The notes beneath the pieces were generated by a model. That model saw only the letters and a list, made by a program, of their open reading frames with translations, was not told the origin of the DNA and did no database searches. From assembly GCF_030158645.1 (NCBI RefSeq), contig NZ_JAOASO010000105.1, positions 1 to 37,289 of the forward strand: DNA of 37,289 nucleotides. The letters run 5' to 3'. The position numbers were made by a program, and so were the translations under genes. This stretch comes from Hydrogenophaga sp. Its GTDB lineage: Bacteria; Pseudomonadota; Gammaproteobacteria; Burkholderiales; Burkholderiaceae_C. Below are positions 1 through 8,783 of this stretch, piece by piece; position 1 is the stretch's first letter, and every line of letters starts with the position of its first letter.

Positions 1-1
1 G

Positions 2-2692
2 CACGCCCACTGGAACGCCACCGACGCCTACCGCGTGACGGAAGACGCGGGCAAGCCGAAGTTCTACGCCTGCTCGATGCTGCCCTACCCCAGCGGCAAG
101 CTGCACATGGGCCACGTGCGCAACTACACCATCAACGACATGCTGGCGCGCCACCTGCGCATGAAGGGCTTCAACGTGCTCATGCCCATGGGCTGGGACG
201 CGTTCGGCCTGCCGGCTGAAAACGCCGCGCTCAAGAACGGTGTGCCACCGGCGAAGTGGACGTTTGACAACATCGCCTACATGAAGCAGCAGATGCAGGC
301 CATGGGCCTGGCCATCGACTGGTCGCGCGAAGTGGCCACCTGCGATCCGAGCTACTACCAATGGAACCAGTGGCTGTTCCTGAAGATGCTGGAGAAGGGC
401 GTCGCCTACCGCAAGACCCAGGTCGTCAACTGGGACCCGGTGGACATGACCGTGCTGGCGAACGAGCAGGTGATCGACGGCAAGGGCTGGCGCACCGGTG
501 CGGTGGTCGAAAAGCGCGAGATCCCGGGCTACTACCTCAACATCACCTCGTACGCCGAAGAGCTGCTCGACCACGTGCAGATCGGCAACCCCAAGGCCAC
601 CCTCAACGGCTGGCCCGACAAGGTGCGCCTGATGCAGGAGAACTGGATCGGCAAGAGCGAGGGCGTGCGTTTTGCGTTCCCGCACACCATCAAAGGTGCC
701 GACGGTGCCTTGATCGGCGACGGGAAGATGCACGTCTTCACCACGCGCGCCGACACCATCATGGGCGTGACCTTTTGCGCCGTGGCGCCCGAGCACCCGC
801 TGGCCGCGCACGCCGCCGCCAACAACCCGGCGCTGGCCGCGTTCATTGAAGAGTGCAAGACCGGCGGCACCACCGAAGCCGAGCTGGCCACGCAGGAGAA
901 GAAGGGCATGGCCACCGGCCTGACCGTCACGCACCCGCTGACCGGCGAGGCGGTGGCCGTGTGGGTGGGCAACTACGTGCTCATGAGCTACGGTGACGGC
1001 GCGGTCATGGGCGTGCCCGCGCACGACGAGCGCGATTTCGCGTTTGCGAAGAAATACGGAATCGAAATCAAGCAGGTGATGGAGCGCGCGGTCGTTTCGA
1101 CTGCAGCGTTGAAGGCACAGCACCCGATCGAGGAAGACCCGTTCCTTTACTTTGACGCAGAGCAATGGAAGGAGTGGTACTCCGACAAAGAAAAGGTTGT
1201 CGCAGTCAATTCAGGTGTCCTTGACGGAATGACGCCCAAAGAGGCGGTGGACGCCGTGGCCGCCCAACTCGCGGCCAAGGGCCTGGGCGAGAAGAAGACC
1301 ACCTGGCGCCTGCGCGACTGGGGCGTGAGCCGCCAGCGCTACTGGGGCACGCCCATCCCGATCATCCATTGCGCCGAACACGGTGCGGTGCCGGTGCCCG
1401 AGAAAGACCTGCCGGTGGTGCTGCCGCAGGACTGCATCCCCGACGGCTCGGGCAACCCGCTGCACAAGCACGAAGGCTTCCACGCCGGCGTGGTGTGCCC
1501 GGTGTGTGGCCAGCCCGCGCGCCGCGAGACCGACACCATGGACACCTTCGTGGATTCGTCGTGGTACTTCATGCGCTACTGCGACCCGAAGAACACCGAC
1601 AAGATGGTGGCCGACGGTGCCGACTACTGGATGCCGATGGACCAGTACATCGGCGGCATCGAACACGCCATCCTGCACCTGCTCTACGCGCGCTTCTGGA
1701 CCAAGGTCATGCGCGACCTGGGGCTGGTGAAGGTGGACGAGCCCTTCACCCACCTGCTCACGCAAGGCATGGTGCTCAACCACCTCTACAGCCGGCGCAC
1801 CGCCAAGGGCGGCAAGGACTATTTCTGGCCGCACGACGTCGAAAACGTGCTGGATGAGACCGGCAAGGTCGTCGGTGCAAAGCTCAAGAACCCGGCCACC
1901 AGCGGCGACGGCATGCTGCCCGTGGGCACGCCCATCGACTACGAGGGCGTGGGCACCATGTCCAAGTCCAAGAACAACGGTGTCGATCCGCAAGACCTGA
2001 TCGAGAAGTACGGCGCCGACACGGCGCGGCTGTACACCATGTTCACCGCGCCGCCCGAAGCCACCCTGGAGTGGAACGACGCGGCGGTGGAGGGCAGCTA
2101 CCGCTTCCTGCGCCGCGTGTGGGCCTTCGGCCTCAAGCTCTCGACCACCAGCGGCCTGGGCGCCCTCGCGGCCGGCGTTTCGAAGCAGGCGCTCTCCAAA
2201 GGCGCGAAGGCGCTGCGGCTGGAGATGCACACCGTGCTCAAGCAGGTGGACTACGACTACCAGCGCATGCAATACAACACCGTGGTGTCGGGCGCGATGA
2301 AGATGCTCAACGCCCTGGAAGACTTCAAGCCCGACGGCAGTGCGGGCGACAACGCCGCGCTGGCCGAGAGCTTCGGCATCTTGCTGCGCTGCATCTACCC
2401 CGCCACGCCGCACATCGCTCACACGCTGTGGACCGAGCTGGGCTACCCCGGCGAACTGCTCGACGCGCCCTGGCCCCAGCCGGACGAGGCTGCCTTGCAG
2501 CGCGACGAGATCGAGCTCGTGCTCCAGATCAACGGCAAGCTGCGCGGCAGCGTGCTGGTGGCGGCGAACGCCGACAAGGCCACCATCGAGGCGGCGGCGT
2601 TGGCCAGTGAAGCCTTCATCAAGCAGGCCGCCGGCGCTGCGCCGAAAAAAGTGGTGGTCGTGCCCGGCCGCCTGGTCAACGTGGTGATCTGA
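2..2692 (+). CDS. leuS: Leucine--tRNA ligase (LeuRS), 5' end outside the window
   Basis: Charges tRNA-Leu with leucine in the cytoplasm. The reading frame is open from base 2 ([12 protein letters not shown]...), typical of LeuRS a little inside the N-terminus, so the true start lies left of the window and the GTG at 35 is an internal Val codon. The class I signatures are visible: HMGH at 104-115 (HIGH motif) and TMSKS at 1955-1969 (KMSKS motif). The CP1 editing domain carries [12 protein letters not shown]. The C-terminal domain with [11 protein letters not shown] closes the protein, as in bacterial LeuRS. lptE follows after 10 bp, an order common in proteobacteria. A stretch around 1045-1235 uses codons unlike the rest of the gene (see separate entry). 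Confidence 0.97.
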   Translation, partial: HAHWNATDAYRVTEDAGKPKFYACSMLPYPSGKLHMGHVRNYTINDMLARHLRMKGFNVLMPMGWDAFGLPAENAALKNGVPPAKWTFDNIAYMKQQMQAMGLAIDWSREVATCDPSYYQWNQWLFLKMLEKGVAYRKTQVVNWDPVDMTVLANEQVIDGKGWRTGAVVEKREIPGYYLNITSYAEELLDHVQIGNPKATLNGWPDKVRLMQENWIGKSEGVRFAFPHTIKGADGALIGDGKMHVFTTRADTIMGVTFCAVAPEHPLAAHAAANNPALAAFIEECKTGGTTEAELATQEKKGMATGLTVTHPLTGEAVAVWVGNYVLMSYGDGAVMGVPAHDERDFAFAKKYGIEIKQVMERAVVSTAALKAQHPIEEDPFLYFDAEQWKEWYSDKEKVVAVNSGVLDGMTPKEAVDAVAAQLAAKGLGEKKTTWRLRDWGVSRQRYWGTPIPIIHCAEHGAVPVPEKDLPVVLPQDCIPDGSGNPLHKHEGFHAGVVCPVCGQPARRETDTMDTFVDSSWYFMRYCDPKNTDKMVADGADYWMPMDQYIGGIEHAILHLLYARFWTKVMRDLGLVKVDEPFTHLLTQGMVLNHLYSRRTAKGGKDYFWPHDVENVLDETGKVVGAKLKNPATSGDGMLPVGTPIDYEGVGTMSKSKNNGVDPQDLIEKYGADTARLYTMFTAPPEATLEWNDAAVEGSYRFLRRVWAFGLKLSTTSGLGALAAGVSKQALSKGAKALRLEMHTVLKQVDYDYQRMQYNTVVSGAMKMLNALEDFKPDGSAGDNAALAESFGILLRCIYPATPHIAHTLWTELGYPGELLDAPWPQPDEAALQRDEIELVLQINGKLRGSVLVAANADKATIEAAALASEAFIKQAAGAAPKKVVVVPGRLVNVVI
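1045..1235 (+). other. Segment of leuS with atypical codon use
   Basis: Inside leuS, about 190 bases are visibly richer in A and T and use codons rare in the flanks (GGA, CTT, GTT, TCA, AAA, GAA), while the frame stays open. They encode part of the CP1/editing region around [16 protein letters not shown] and [12 protein letters not shown]. Codon use returns to the high-GC pattern by about 1240. A short recombination tract or a lineage-specific insertion would explain it. The boundaries are by eye. Confidence 0.45.
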
Positions 2693-2702
2693 AAGCCCCT
2701 GC

Positions 2703-3245
2703 ATGACGAACCAACGCCCCTCGATCTCCAGCCGCCGCGCCTGGCTGCACCTCGCCCTGGGCGCTGCCGCGCTGGGTCTCTCGGGCTGCGGTTTTGCGCT
2801 GCGCAAGGCGCCCACGTTCGCGTTCGACACGCTGCGCCTGCAAGGCATGGAAGGCACGCAGGTGAGCCGCGAGCTGCGCGAGGCGCTGCAGGCCAACGGG
2901 ATCCGTGTGCTGACCTCCAGCACACCCGCCACCGGCCCCGGTGCGCAGACGGGGCAAGCCATCCTCACCGTGCTCACCGACCAGCGCGAACGGGTGGTGG
3001 TGGGGCAAACGGCGGCGGGCCAGGTGCGCGAATTGCAGTTGCGCACGCGCTTCGTGTTCCGCCTGCGCACGCCCACCGACAAGATCCTGATCGACGACGT
3101 GGAGCTGCTGCTCGAGCGTGACATCAGCTTCAACGAAACCCAGGTGCTGGCCAAGGACGCGGAAGAGCAGCTGCTCTACCGCGACATGCGCAGCGACATC
3201 GTGCAGCAGGTGGTGCGGCGGCTGGCGGCGGTGAAGTCGCTCTGA
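2703..3245 (+). CDS. lptE: LPS-assembly lipoprotein LptE
   Basis: Outer-membrane lipoprotein that plugs the LptD barrel and helps insert lipopolysaccharide into the outer leaflet. The 180-residue product has a short positive N-terminus (SSRR), a hydrophobic stretch and the lipobox LSGC, with Cys29 as the predicted lipidated residue, then the LptE-like start GFALRKAP. Length is normal for the family. It sits 10 bp after leuS and 19 bp before holA, the common betaproteobacterial order leuS-lptE-holA, so the three are probably co-transcribed. The ATG at 2703 is chosen because it places the signal peptide directly at the N-terminus. No strong ribosome-binding site is visible. Confidence 0.93.
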   Translation: MTNQRPSISSRRAWLHLALGAAALGLSGCGFALRKAPTFAFDTLRLQGMEGTQVSRELREALQANGIRVLTSSTPATGPGAQTGQAILTVLTDQRERVVVGQTAAGQVRELQLRTRFVFRLRTPTDKILIDDVELLLERDISFNETQVLAKDAEEQLLYRDMRSDIVQQVVRRLAAVKSL

Positions 3246-3264
3246 GCCCAACCCCAAGAACCCC

Positions 3265-4317
3265 ATGCAGATCGCAGCCCACCAGCTCGCCGCGCAGCTG
3301 CAGCGCGGCCTCAAGAGCCTCTACACGCTGCACGGCGACGAGCCCCTGCTGATCCAGGAAGCGGCCGATGCGATCCGCTTGGTGGCGCGCGAGCAGGGCT
3401 GCGCTGAGCGCACGGTGCACACCGTGGCCGGTGCGCATTTCGACTGGGGCGAGGTGCTGGCCAGCGGCGGCTCCATGAGCCTGTTTTCCGACAAACAACT
3501 GATCGAGATCCGCATCCCCTCGGGCAAGCCCGGCAAGGACGGCTCGCAGGCGCTGCAGCAGATCGCCCAGGACGCCGAGAACAACGACAGCACCGTGACG
3601 GTGGTGATCCTGCCGCGGTTGGACATGGCCACGCAGAAGGGCGCCTGGTTCGCCGCGCTCGACAGTTTCGGCACCGTGGTGCGCGTGGAAGCGGTGGACC
3701 GCAAGGCCCTGCCGCAGTGGATCGCGCAGCGCCTGCAGGCGCAAGGCCAGCGCGTGGTGGCGGGCGACGAGGGCCAGCGCACGTTGCAGTTTTTTGCCGA
3801 TCGTGTGGAGGGCAACCTGCTCGCCGCGCACCAGGAGATCCAGAAGCTCGCCCTGCTGCATCCGGTGGGTGAGCTGTCGCTGGAGCAGGTGGAGTCGGCC
3901 GTGCTGAACGTGGCGCGTTACGACGCGTTCAAACTCGCCGAGGCGGTGCTGGGCGGGCAGGGCGTGCGCGTGCAGCGCATGCTCGATGGTCTGCAGGCCG
4001 AGGGCGAAGCGCCGGTGCTGGTGCACTGGGCGCTGTCCGAAGACATCCGCACGCTGCACCGCGTGCGCACCGCACTCGATGCCGGTCGTCCGCTGCCCAT
4101 GGCGCTGCGAGAAAACCGGGTGTGGGGTGTGAAAGAGAAGCTCATGGAGCGTGCGCTGCCGCTGCTCTCCATGGCCACGCTCACGAAGTGGCTGGACGAC
4201 GCGCACACAGTGGACGGCATCGTCAAAGGCCTCAAGTCACCGGGCTGGCCGGCCGATCCCTGGCAGGCTTTGCAACAGATGGCGATGCGCGTGTCCAGCG
4301 CTTGCGCTCTGCGCTGA
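3265..4317 (+). CDS. holA: DNA polymerase III subunit delta
   Basis: Clamp-loader delta subunit, which opens the beta sliding clamp during replication. The 350-residue product has the usual length and family features: an N-terminal start of type MQIAAHQLAAQLQ, the TLHGDEPLLIQEAADAIR stretch, and a C-terminal region containing DAFKLAEAVLGG and LSEDIRTLHRV. Its stop is 3 bp from the stop of the sensor kinase on the other strand, so the two genes converge tail to tail. No hairpin terminator fits in that gap. Confidence 0.95.
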   Translation: MQIAAHQLAAQLQRGLKSLYTLHGDEPLLIQEAADAIRLVAREQGCAERTVHTVAGAHFDWGEVLASGGSMSLFSDKQLIEIRIPSGKPGKDGSQALQQIAQDAENNDSTVTVVILPRLDMATQKGAWFAALDSFGTVVRVEAVDRKALPQWIAQRLQAQGQRVVAGDEGQRTLQFFADRVEGNLLAAHQEIQKLALLHPVGELSLEQVESAVLNVARYDAFKLAEAVLGGQGVRVQRMLDGLQAEGEAPVLVHWALSEDIRTLHRVRTALDAGRPLPMALRENRVWGVKEKLMERALPLLSMATLTKWLDDAHTVDGIVKGLKSPGWPADPWQALQQMAMRVSSACALR

Positions 4318-4320
4318 TGA

Positions 4321-6240
4321 TCAAGGTGGGGAGGCCATTGGTACCCACAGCTCAAAGCACGATCCCCGATTCGGCACGGACCGCAGACCCACGCGGATGT
4401 CGAGCAAGACGGCGCAGCGGCTGACGATCGACAAACCCAGCCCCAGTCCCCTGTCGTGCGAGTGGGCCGCGCTGCCTCGGTAGTGGGCCTCAAAAACAGT
4501 GGACTGTTCTCGCACGGGGATGCCCGGGCCCGTGTCCCAGACCTGAATGAGCAGGTGCGCTGACCGCACACGGCACGACAGCAACACGCCGCCTGCCCGG
4601 GTGTAGCGCATGGCATTGGAGACCAGGTTGCACACCATGCGTTCCAGCAGCAGGGGATTGCTGCGAACTTCGCACAGGCTGGGCAGGACCCGCCAGCGCA
4701 AGCCGCTTTTCTGCGCGCGTGCGGCAAACAAGGCGTCGATGCGCTCCAGCATGTCTTGCACCGAAAACACCTCGATGTCGGGCTTCAGGTCGTCGCGGTC
4801 CAGTCGCACCTGCATGGCCAATGACGACAGCAGTTCGTCGGCGGCGAACACCGCCGATTGCATCTGGTTCAACGCCTCACTCGAAACCACATCGGCCCGC
4901 CGGCGCGCCATGCTTTCAGCGGCCAGGCTCAGGGCATAAATCGGTTGCTGAAGGTCGTGGGTCACGGCGGCCATGAAGCGCGATTTTTCCCGCAGCGCCC
5001 GCTGCGCTTCTTCGCGCGCGACTTGTTCGCGGGCTCGCTGCACGTCGGCTTCTGCGCGGGCGCGTCGCTCGGCCATGATGCGATCGGCCAGCGCGAGGGA
5101 GAGCAACAGCATTTCGGCGGCCGAGGCGATCAGCGTGCCGTCGTACAGCAAGGGGTGGGGTGGCACCAGACCCATGCGCAGCAGCATCCGCAGCAACACC
5201 GCGAGCACAACGCCTCCCCAGCCCAGCAAGAAGTAGACGGCTGCGGGCGTGCCTGCGCGGTATCCCCTGACGCCTGCCATCATGATCAACGTGACCGTCC
5301 ACAGCGCCAGCGGCAGGCTCACCCATCCCATCACGGTGTGGGCTGGTAGCCCGAGGTGCAGCAGCAAGACCACCACCCACGCCAACGCGGTGCCCCGCAA
5401 TACCCGGGACAAGCGCGGGCTGAATCGCGAAACGCGAAGGAAGCTGTCCGTGAACTGCATCGCAGAAAAACAGAACACGGTGCTGGCCATGCTCAGGATG
5501 GGGTAGCTCCACAGTGCCTGGGAAGTCCACAGCAGGCTCGGACCGAAGCCGGTGCTGCTGAGCTGGAACATCCCCATGCTGAGTCCGACGCCGAGGTAGT
5601 AGCCATAGGCCTGGTCTTTCAGGCGCAACGCAAGGAAGCCGTTGTAGGCCAGCAGGGCACCCAGCAAGCCAAAGTAGGCGCCCAGCAAGGCATGGGAGCG
5701 GCGCTCCCGCTCTCGCCACACCGAGGGCGTCCACAGTTCCGTCGGCACCTGCATGAGGCCCGAGGACTGGACGCGCATGTGAACCATCACGGGTTCGTTG
5801 GCCGCCAGCGAGAGCGTCACCTCTGGTAGACGCTGCAGCGGTGGCTGCATGTGCTGCAAAGACCCCAGGCCCCCATCGCTTCGCTCGGACGGTCTGCCGG
5901 CACGCTGCAGCACCCAAGTCACCCATTCAAGCTGGGGCGTGGACACCACCCAGACCCACTCGCTCGCGTCGGGGGAGCGCAGCACCACGCGAAACCAGAC
6001 GGGGTGCCTCAAGAAACCGAAGTTGCCCTTGCCCGCACGGTCGCGCAACTTCCGCCATGTGCCCGGTGCCGGTTCACCCGAGTCCGGCTGCCATTCACCG
6101 GTTTCGTCGATGAAGTATTCCAGCTCGTGTGAAAGCGGAACACTGGCTGTGTTTTGCGGGATGTCGAACACCGGCTGGGCTTGGGCCGCATGGCCCAACA
6201 ACCAAAAACCCAACACAAGGAGTCTGGAAAGCCGGAACAA
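4321..6240 (-). CDS. 7TM-DISM sensor histidine kinase
   Basis: Membrane sensor kinase of 639 residues. Order: signal peptide 1-21 ending AQA; extracytoplasmic 7TMR-DISMED2-like domain about 40-170; a seven-helix 7TMR-DISM block about 180-385; a charged coiled stretch; the dimerisation domain with the phospho-acceptor in THDLQQP (His428); then an ATPase domain with N box MVCNLVSNAMRY, G1 box DTGPGIP and G2 box GLGLGLS. The start is a TTG, preferred because it begins the signal peptide and is preceded by GGGGA 7 nt upstream (plus-strand 6248-6252). No response regulator gene is adjacent. The AraC-family gene lies 78 bp upstream on the same strand and may share its transcript. The ligand is unknown; carbohydrate-type ligands are proposed for DISMED2 domains. 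Confidence 0.88.
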   Translation of the reverse strand: MFRLSRLLVLGFWLLGHAAQAQPVFDIPQNTASVPLSHELEYFIDETGEWQPDSGEPAPGTWRKLRDRAGKGNFGFLRHPVWFRVVLRSPDASEWVWVVSTPQLEWVTWVLQRAGRPSERSDGGLGSLQHMQPPLQRLPEVTLSLAANEPVMVHMRVQSSGLMQVPTELWTPSVWRERERRSHALLGAYFGLLGALLAYNGFLALRLKDQAYGYYLGVGLSMGMFQLSSTGFGPSLLWTSQALWSYPILSMASTVFCFSAMQFTDSFLRVSRFSPRLSRVLRGTALAWVVVLLLHLGLPAHTVMGWVSLPLALWTVTLIMMAGVRGYRAGTPAAVYFLLGWGGVVLAVLLRMLLRMGLVPPHPLLYDGTLIASAAEMLLLSLALADRIMAERRARAEADVQRAREQVAREEAQRALREKSRFMAAVTHDLQQPIYALSLAAESMARRRADVVSSEALNQMQSAVFAADELLSSLAMQVRLDRDDLKPDIEVFSVQDMLERIDALFAARAQKSGLRWRVLPSLCEVRSNPLLLERMVCNLVSNAMRYTRAGGVLLSCRVRSAHLLIQVWDTGPGIPVREQSTVFEAHYRGSAAHSHDRGLGLGLSIVSRCAVLLDIRVGLRSVPNRGSCFELWVPMASPP

Positions 6241-6318
6241 AAGTGAGTCCCCGACGGCGTGACGTTTGCTCCCTGGAGCGCAATGTTGGGCGGACAGCCC
6301 TTCAACCGCGCAGAATTC

Positions 6319-7278
6319 TCAGCCCTGTCGCTGAGCGGCTTCGCGAAAATCGCTGGGCGACACGCCCGTGTGCTCCCGAAACACGCGGCTGAAGTGCGCC
6401 GTGTTGTTGAAGCCCCAGGAGAACGCGATGTCGGTGATGGTGCGTTGCGCGCCGCCGCTCTGGCGCAGCTCGCGCATGCAGGCCTGGATGCGCTGGCGCT
6501 GGATGTAGTGGGCGGGTGTGTCGTCTTCTGCGCTGAAGGCGTTGTGCAGGTGGCGCTTGCTGCAGTTGAGCGCCTGCGCGATGTGGTCCAGCGTGAGTGA
6601 CGGGTCGCGCAGGTGCTGGCCGATGTGTTCGCGGATGCGGTCGCGGAACGCTTCGAGCTGCGTGACGCTGCTCTCGCGCCCGGCGAGTTCCTGCAAGGAC
6701 AAACGCACCAGCTCCACGATGAGTTCGCCCGCACCGCGCGCCGCCGTCTCGCTCATCTGCGGCAGCTCCTGGTAGGTGCTGCGCATGGTCTCCAGCGCCA
6801 CGCGCGCGATGCCGCTCACGCCGCCCACGTGGCGCGCCATCAATGGCTCCAGCTTCAGGCCGCGTTCGGTGAGCTGCTCCTTGGGCAGCATCACGATCAG
6901 GTGTTCCACGCGTTCGGGGTTGGCGATCTCGTAGCTGCCGGTGGTGTCGTAGATCGCCCAGCCGCCGGGCCGAACCCAGGCCTCGCGCCCCTGCTGCTGC
7001 ACCGCCGCGCTGCCCTGCCAGGGCGCCACGATCTTGAGGTAGGCGCGGTCGTTGGCGCGCGCCAGCTGCGGGCTTTTCAGCACCCGGTGGCGGTTGGCTT
7101 CCAGCTTGGTGAGCACCACGTCGCCCGCGGTGGATGCGCTCATGTGGCCATCGAACCCGGTGTCGCCGTACAGGTCGGACTCCAGCCCGCCGAAGTGCGT
7201 CCAGATCCAGTCGCGCCAGATGGCGGCGCGCTCGATCGGTTCGACGCTGTCGGTGCTCATCACGGAGGCGGCGGTCAT
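6319..7278 (-). CDS. AraC-family transcriptional regulator (AraC-binding-like/FeaR type)
   Basis: 319-residue DNA-binding regulator. The N-terminal 200 residues resemble the AraC-binding-like sensor domain of FeaR-type regulators, with the stretch VRPGGWAIYDTTGSYEI. The C-terminus is a double helix-turn-helix: LTLDHIAQALNCSKRHLHNAF, then ITDIAFSWGFNNTAHFSRVF and the family ending GVSPSDFRE. The start at 7278 is preferred over the Met codon 18 bases inside because GGAG lies about 9 nt upstream of the former only. It is divergent from the ABC transporter/aldehyde dehydrogenase operon. FeaR and relatives control aromatic amine and aldehyde oxidation, so this gene is the likely regulator of that operon. 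It may also drive the kinase gene downstream. Confidence 0.9.
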   Translation of the reverse strand: MTAASVMSTDSVEPIERAAIWRDWIWTHFGGLESDLYGDTGFDGHMSASTAGDVVLTKLEANRHRVLKSPQLARANDRAYLKIVAPWQGSAAVQQQGREAWVRPGGWAIYDTTGSYEIANPERVEHLIVMLPKEQLTERGLKLEPLMARHVGGVSGIARVALETMRSTYQELPQMSETAARGAGELIVELVRLSLQELAGRESSVTQLEAFRDRIREHIGQHLRDPSLTLDHIAQALNCSKRHLHNAFSAEDDTPAHYIQRQRIQACMRELRQSGGAQRTITDIAFSWGFNNTAHFSRVFREHTGVSPSDFREAAQRQG

Positions 7279-7473
7279 GGTGGGGGCTCCGGCGGTGTCA
7301 GGAAAGCAAATTATCGGCCGCGCTGTCCATCCCCGCAGCGCCCCCGGTCAAGGGTTTTCCCGAGGCGTCATGCACGTTCCGTCAAGCAGGTAGTGCATCC
7401 ACAGCACAGCGCGCGGTGGCGGCCGTGCCTACCATTCGGCTCTCAGCCAACCCACACCCGCAGGAGACACAAC
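7279..7473. promoter_or_regulatory. Divergent control region of the AraC regulator and ABC operon
   Basis: 195 bp without a gene between two divergent starts. It contains the inverted repeat ATGCAC (7370-7375), 17 nt, GTGCAT (7393-7398), centred about 90 bp before the binding-protein ATG, a plausible operator for the AraC-family regulator. A ribosome-binding site AGGAG at 7462-7466 precedes the ATG at 7474 by 7 nt. No convincing -35/-10 pair for sigma-70 was found, which would fit an activator-dependent promoter. The operator call is inference from position and symmetry only. Confidence 0.4.
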
Positions 7474-8673
7474 ATGGTTCAAGCCAATCGCCGTCTGGTC
7501 ATCAAGAGCGCCGCCGCCGCGGTGGGCGCCATGTCGTTCGCACCCGGGCTCATGGCGCAGTCCGCGCCGGTGCGCATCGGGTATTCGATGTCGCGCACCG
7601 GCCCCTGGACGGGGGGGGCGCAGGTGAGCCAGGAGCCCAACTATTTGCTCTGGGCCGAGCAGCAGAACGCCGCGGGTGGTCTCGACGTGAAAGGCGTCAA
7701 GCGCCAGATCGAGCTCATCAGCAGCGACGACCGCAGCGACACCGAAACCGTGGTGCGCACCTACGAAAAACTGATGGGCAGCGACAAGGTCGACCTGGTG
7801 CTGCCGCCCTGGGGCTCCAACGCCAACTTCGCCGTCGCGCCGCTGGCCAACCGCTTCCAGTACCCCTTCCTCGCACCCACCGCGCTCTCGCGCCGCCTGG
7901 TCGAGATGCGCCTGCCGTACTTCTTCCTGCTGCTGCAGCAGCCCGCGCCCATGACCAACGCGCTGGTGGACATGCTCAAGGCCAACGGCGTGAAAACCGT
8001 GGCGCTGATCTACGTGGACGACCTGTTTGGCCTGGAGAACTACGCGGCCTTCAAGGTGGCGCTGCAGGGCAGCGGCATCACCATGGTGGAAGACAAGAGC
8101 TACCCCGGTGGCGTGAAAGACCTCTCGCCCGTGCTGCGCTCGATGAAGGACAAGAACCCCGACGCTTTCGTGGGCTTCACCTACCCGCCCGACACCATCC
8201 TGGCCAGCCGCCAGGCCAAGGAAGTGGGCTTCAACCCGAAGTTTTTCTACGCCTCGGTGGGTACCGCCTTCCAGCTTTACCGCAACGTGATGACCCCCGC
8301 CGGCGCCGAGGGCGTGCTGGGCATGGGTTCGTGGAACGGCAAGACCAGCCCGGCCGCCAAGGCCTATTTCGACGCGCACACCAAAAAGTTCGCCGGCAAG
8401 GAACCCGACCGCTGGGCCAGCGGCGCCTGCTGGGCCGGCCTGGAGATCCTCACCAACGCGGTGAAGGCCCAGGGCCTGGACCGCAAGGCGATCCGCGATT
8501 ACGTGGCCGGCACGACCCACAAAACCATCATTGGCGACATCAAGTTCAGCGGCAGCGAGAACGTGGGCACGCCGGGCACGGTCGGCCAGTGGCAGAACGG
8601 GGAGTTCGAGGTGGTGTGGCCGAAGAGCGTGGCGACGGCTGCGCTCAATCCGGCAAAGCCTGCTTGGCGCTGA
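7474..8673 (+). CDS. ABC transporter substrate-binding protein (branched-chain/aromatic type)
   Basis: Periplasmic receptor of the importer encoded downstream; 399 residues of the Peripla_BP_6 (LivJ/LivK-like) family. Residues 1-29 form an export signal with a twin arginine (NRRLVIKSA), a hydrophobic stretch and a cleavage region ending MAQ. The mature protein begins with APVRIGYSMSRTGPW, the usual first strand of the fold. The frame is open far upstream of 7474, but the ATG at 7474 is chosen because AGGAG precedes it by 7 nt and it begins the signal peptide. Relatives near aromatic catabolic genes bind aromatic acids rather than leucine. The substrate cannot be read from sequence, but the aldehyde dehydrogenase in the operon points to an aromatic compound. 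Confidence 0.9.
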   Translation: MVQANRRLVIKSAAAAVGAMSFAPGLMAQSAPVRIGYSMSRTGPWTGGAQVSQEPNYLLWAEQQNAAGGLDVKGVKRQIELISSDDRSDTETVVRTYEKLMGSDKVDLVLPPWGSNANFAVAPLANRFQYPFLAPTALSRRLVEMRLPYFFLLLQQPAPMTNALVDMLKANGVKTVALIYVDDLFGLENYAAFKVALQGSGITMVEDKSYPGGVKDLSPVLRSMKDKNPDAFVGFTYPPDTILASRQAKEVGFNPKFFYASVGTAFQLYRNVMTPAGAEGVLGMGSWNGKTSPAAKAYFDAHTKKFAGKEPDRWASGACWAGLEILTNAVKAQGLDRKAIRDYVAGTTHKTIIGDIKFSGSENVGTPGTVGQWQNGEFEVVWPKSVATAALNPAKPAWR

Positions 8674-8684
8674 GAGCCCACCCC

Positions 8685-8759
8685 CGCGCCGCGCCTGCGG
8701 CGCGTCACCCCCTCAAGGGGGCAGCGCGTGCGGCCCGGCAAAGCCGGTTCCGCCGCGCT
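8685..8759 (+). repeat. Cluster of three GC-rich hairpins (REP-like) inside the operon
   Basis: Between the binding-protein and permease genes lie three consecutive hairpins. The first is CGCGCCGC-GCCT-GCGGCGCG (8685-8704), a perfect 8-bp stem. The second is CCCCC-TCAA-GGGGG (8708-8721). The third spans 8723-8759 with a 15-bp interrupted stem: AGCGCG-GCGG plus CCGGC, loop AAA, GCCGG plus CCGC-CGCGCT. None has a T-run, so they are not ordinary terminators. From memory, CCCCCTCAAGGGGG with a following GGCAAAGCC stem recurs between genes in Comamonadaceae genomes. Likely role: stabilising the upstream mRNA so that the receptor is made in excess of the membrane parts. Confidence 0.7.
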
Positions 8760-8783
8760 CCCGGATAACTCCCCTTCATTCGC

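Noticed and set aside
1211..3154. A 647-codon minus-strand frame across leuS and lptE.
   Set aside because: Opposite-strand shadow of recognised genes; no family resemblance and no start signal.
6613..7473. Upstream extension of the binding-protein frame, making a 686-residue fusion.
   Set aside because: The extension is antisense to the AraC gene and the true start at 7474 has a ribosome-binding site and signal peptide.
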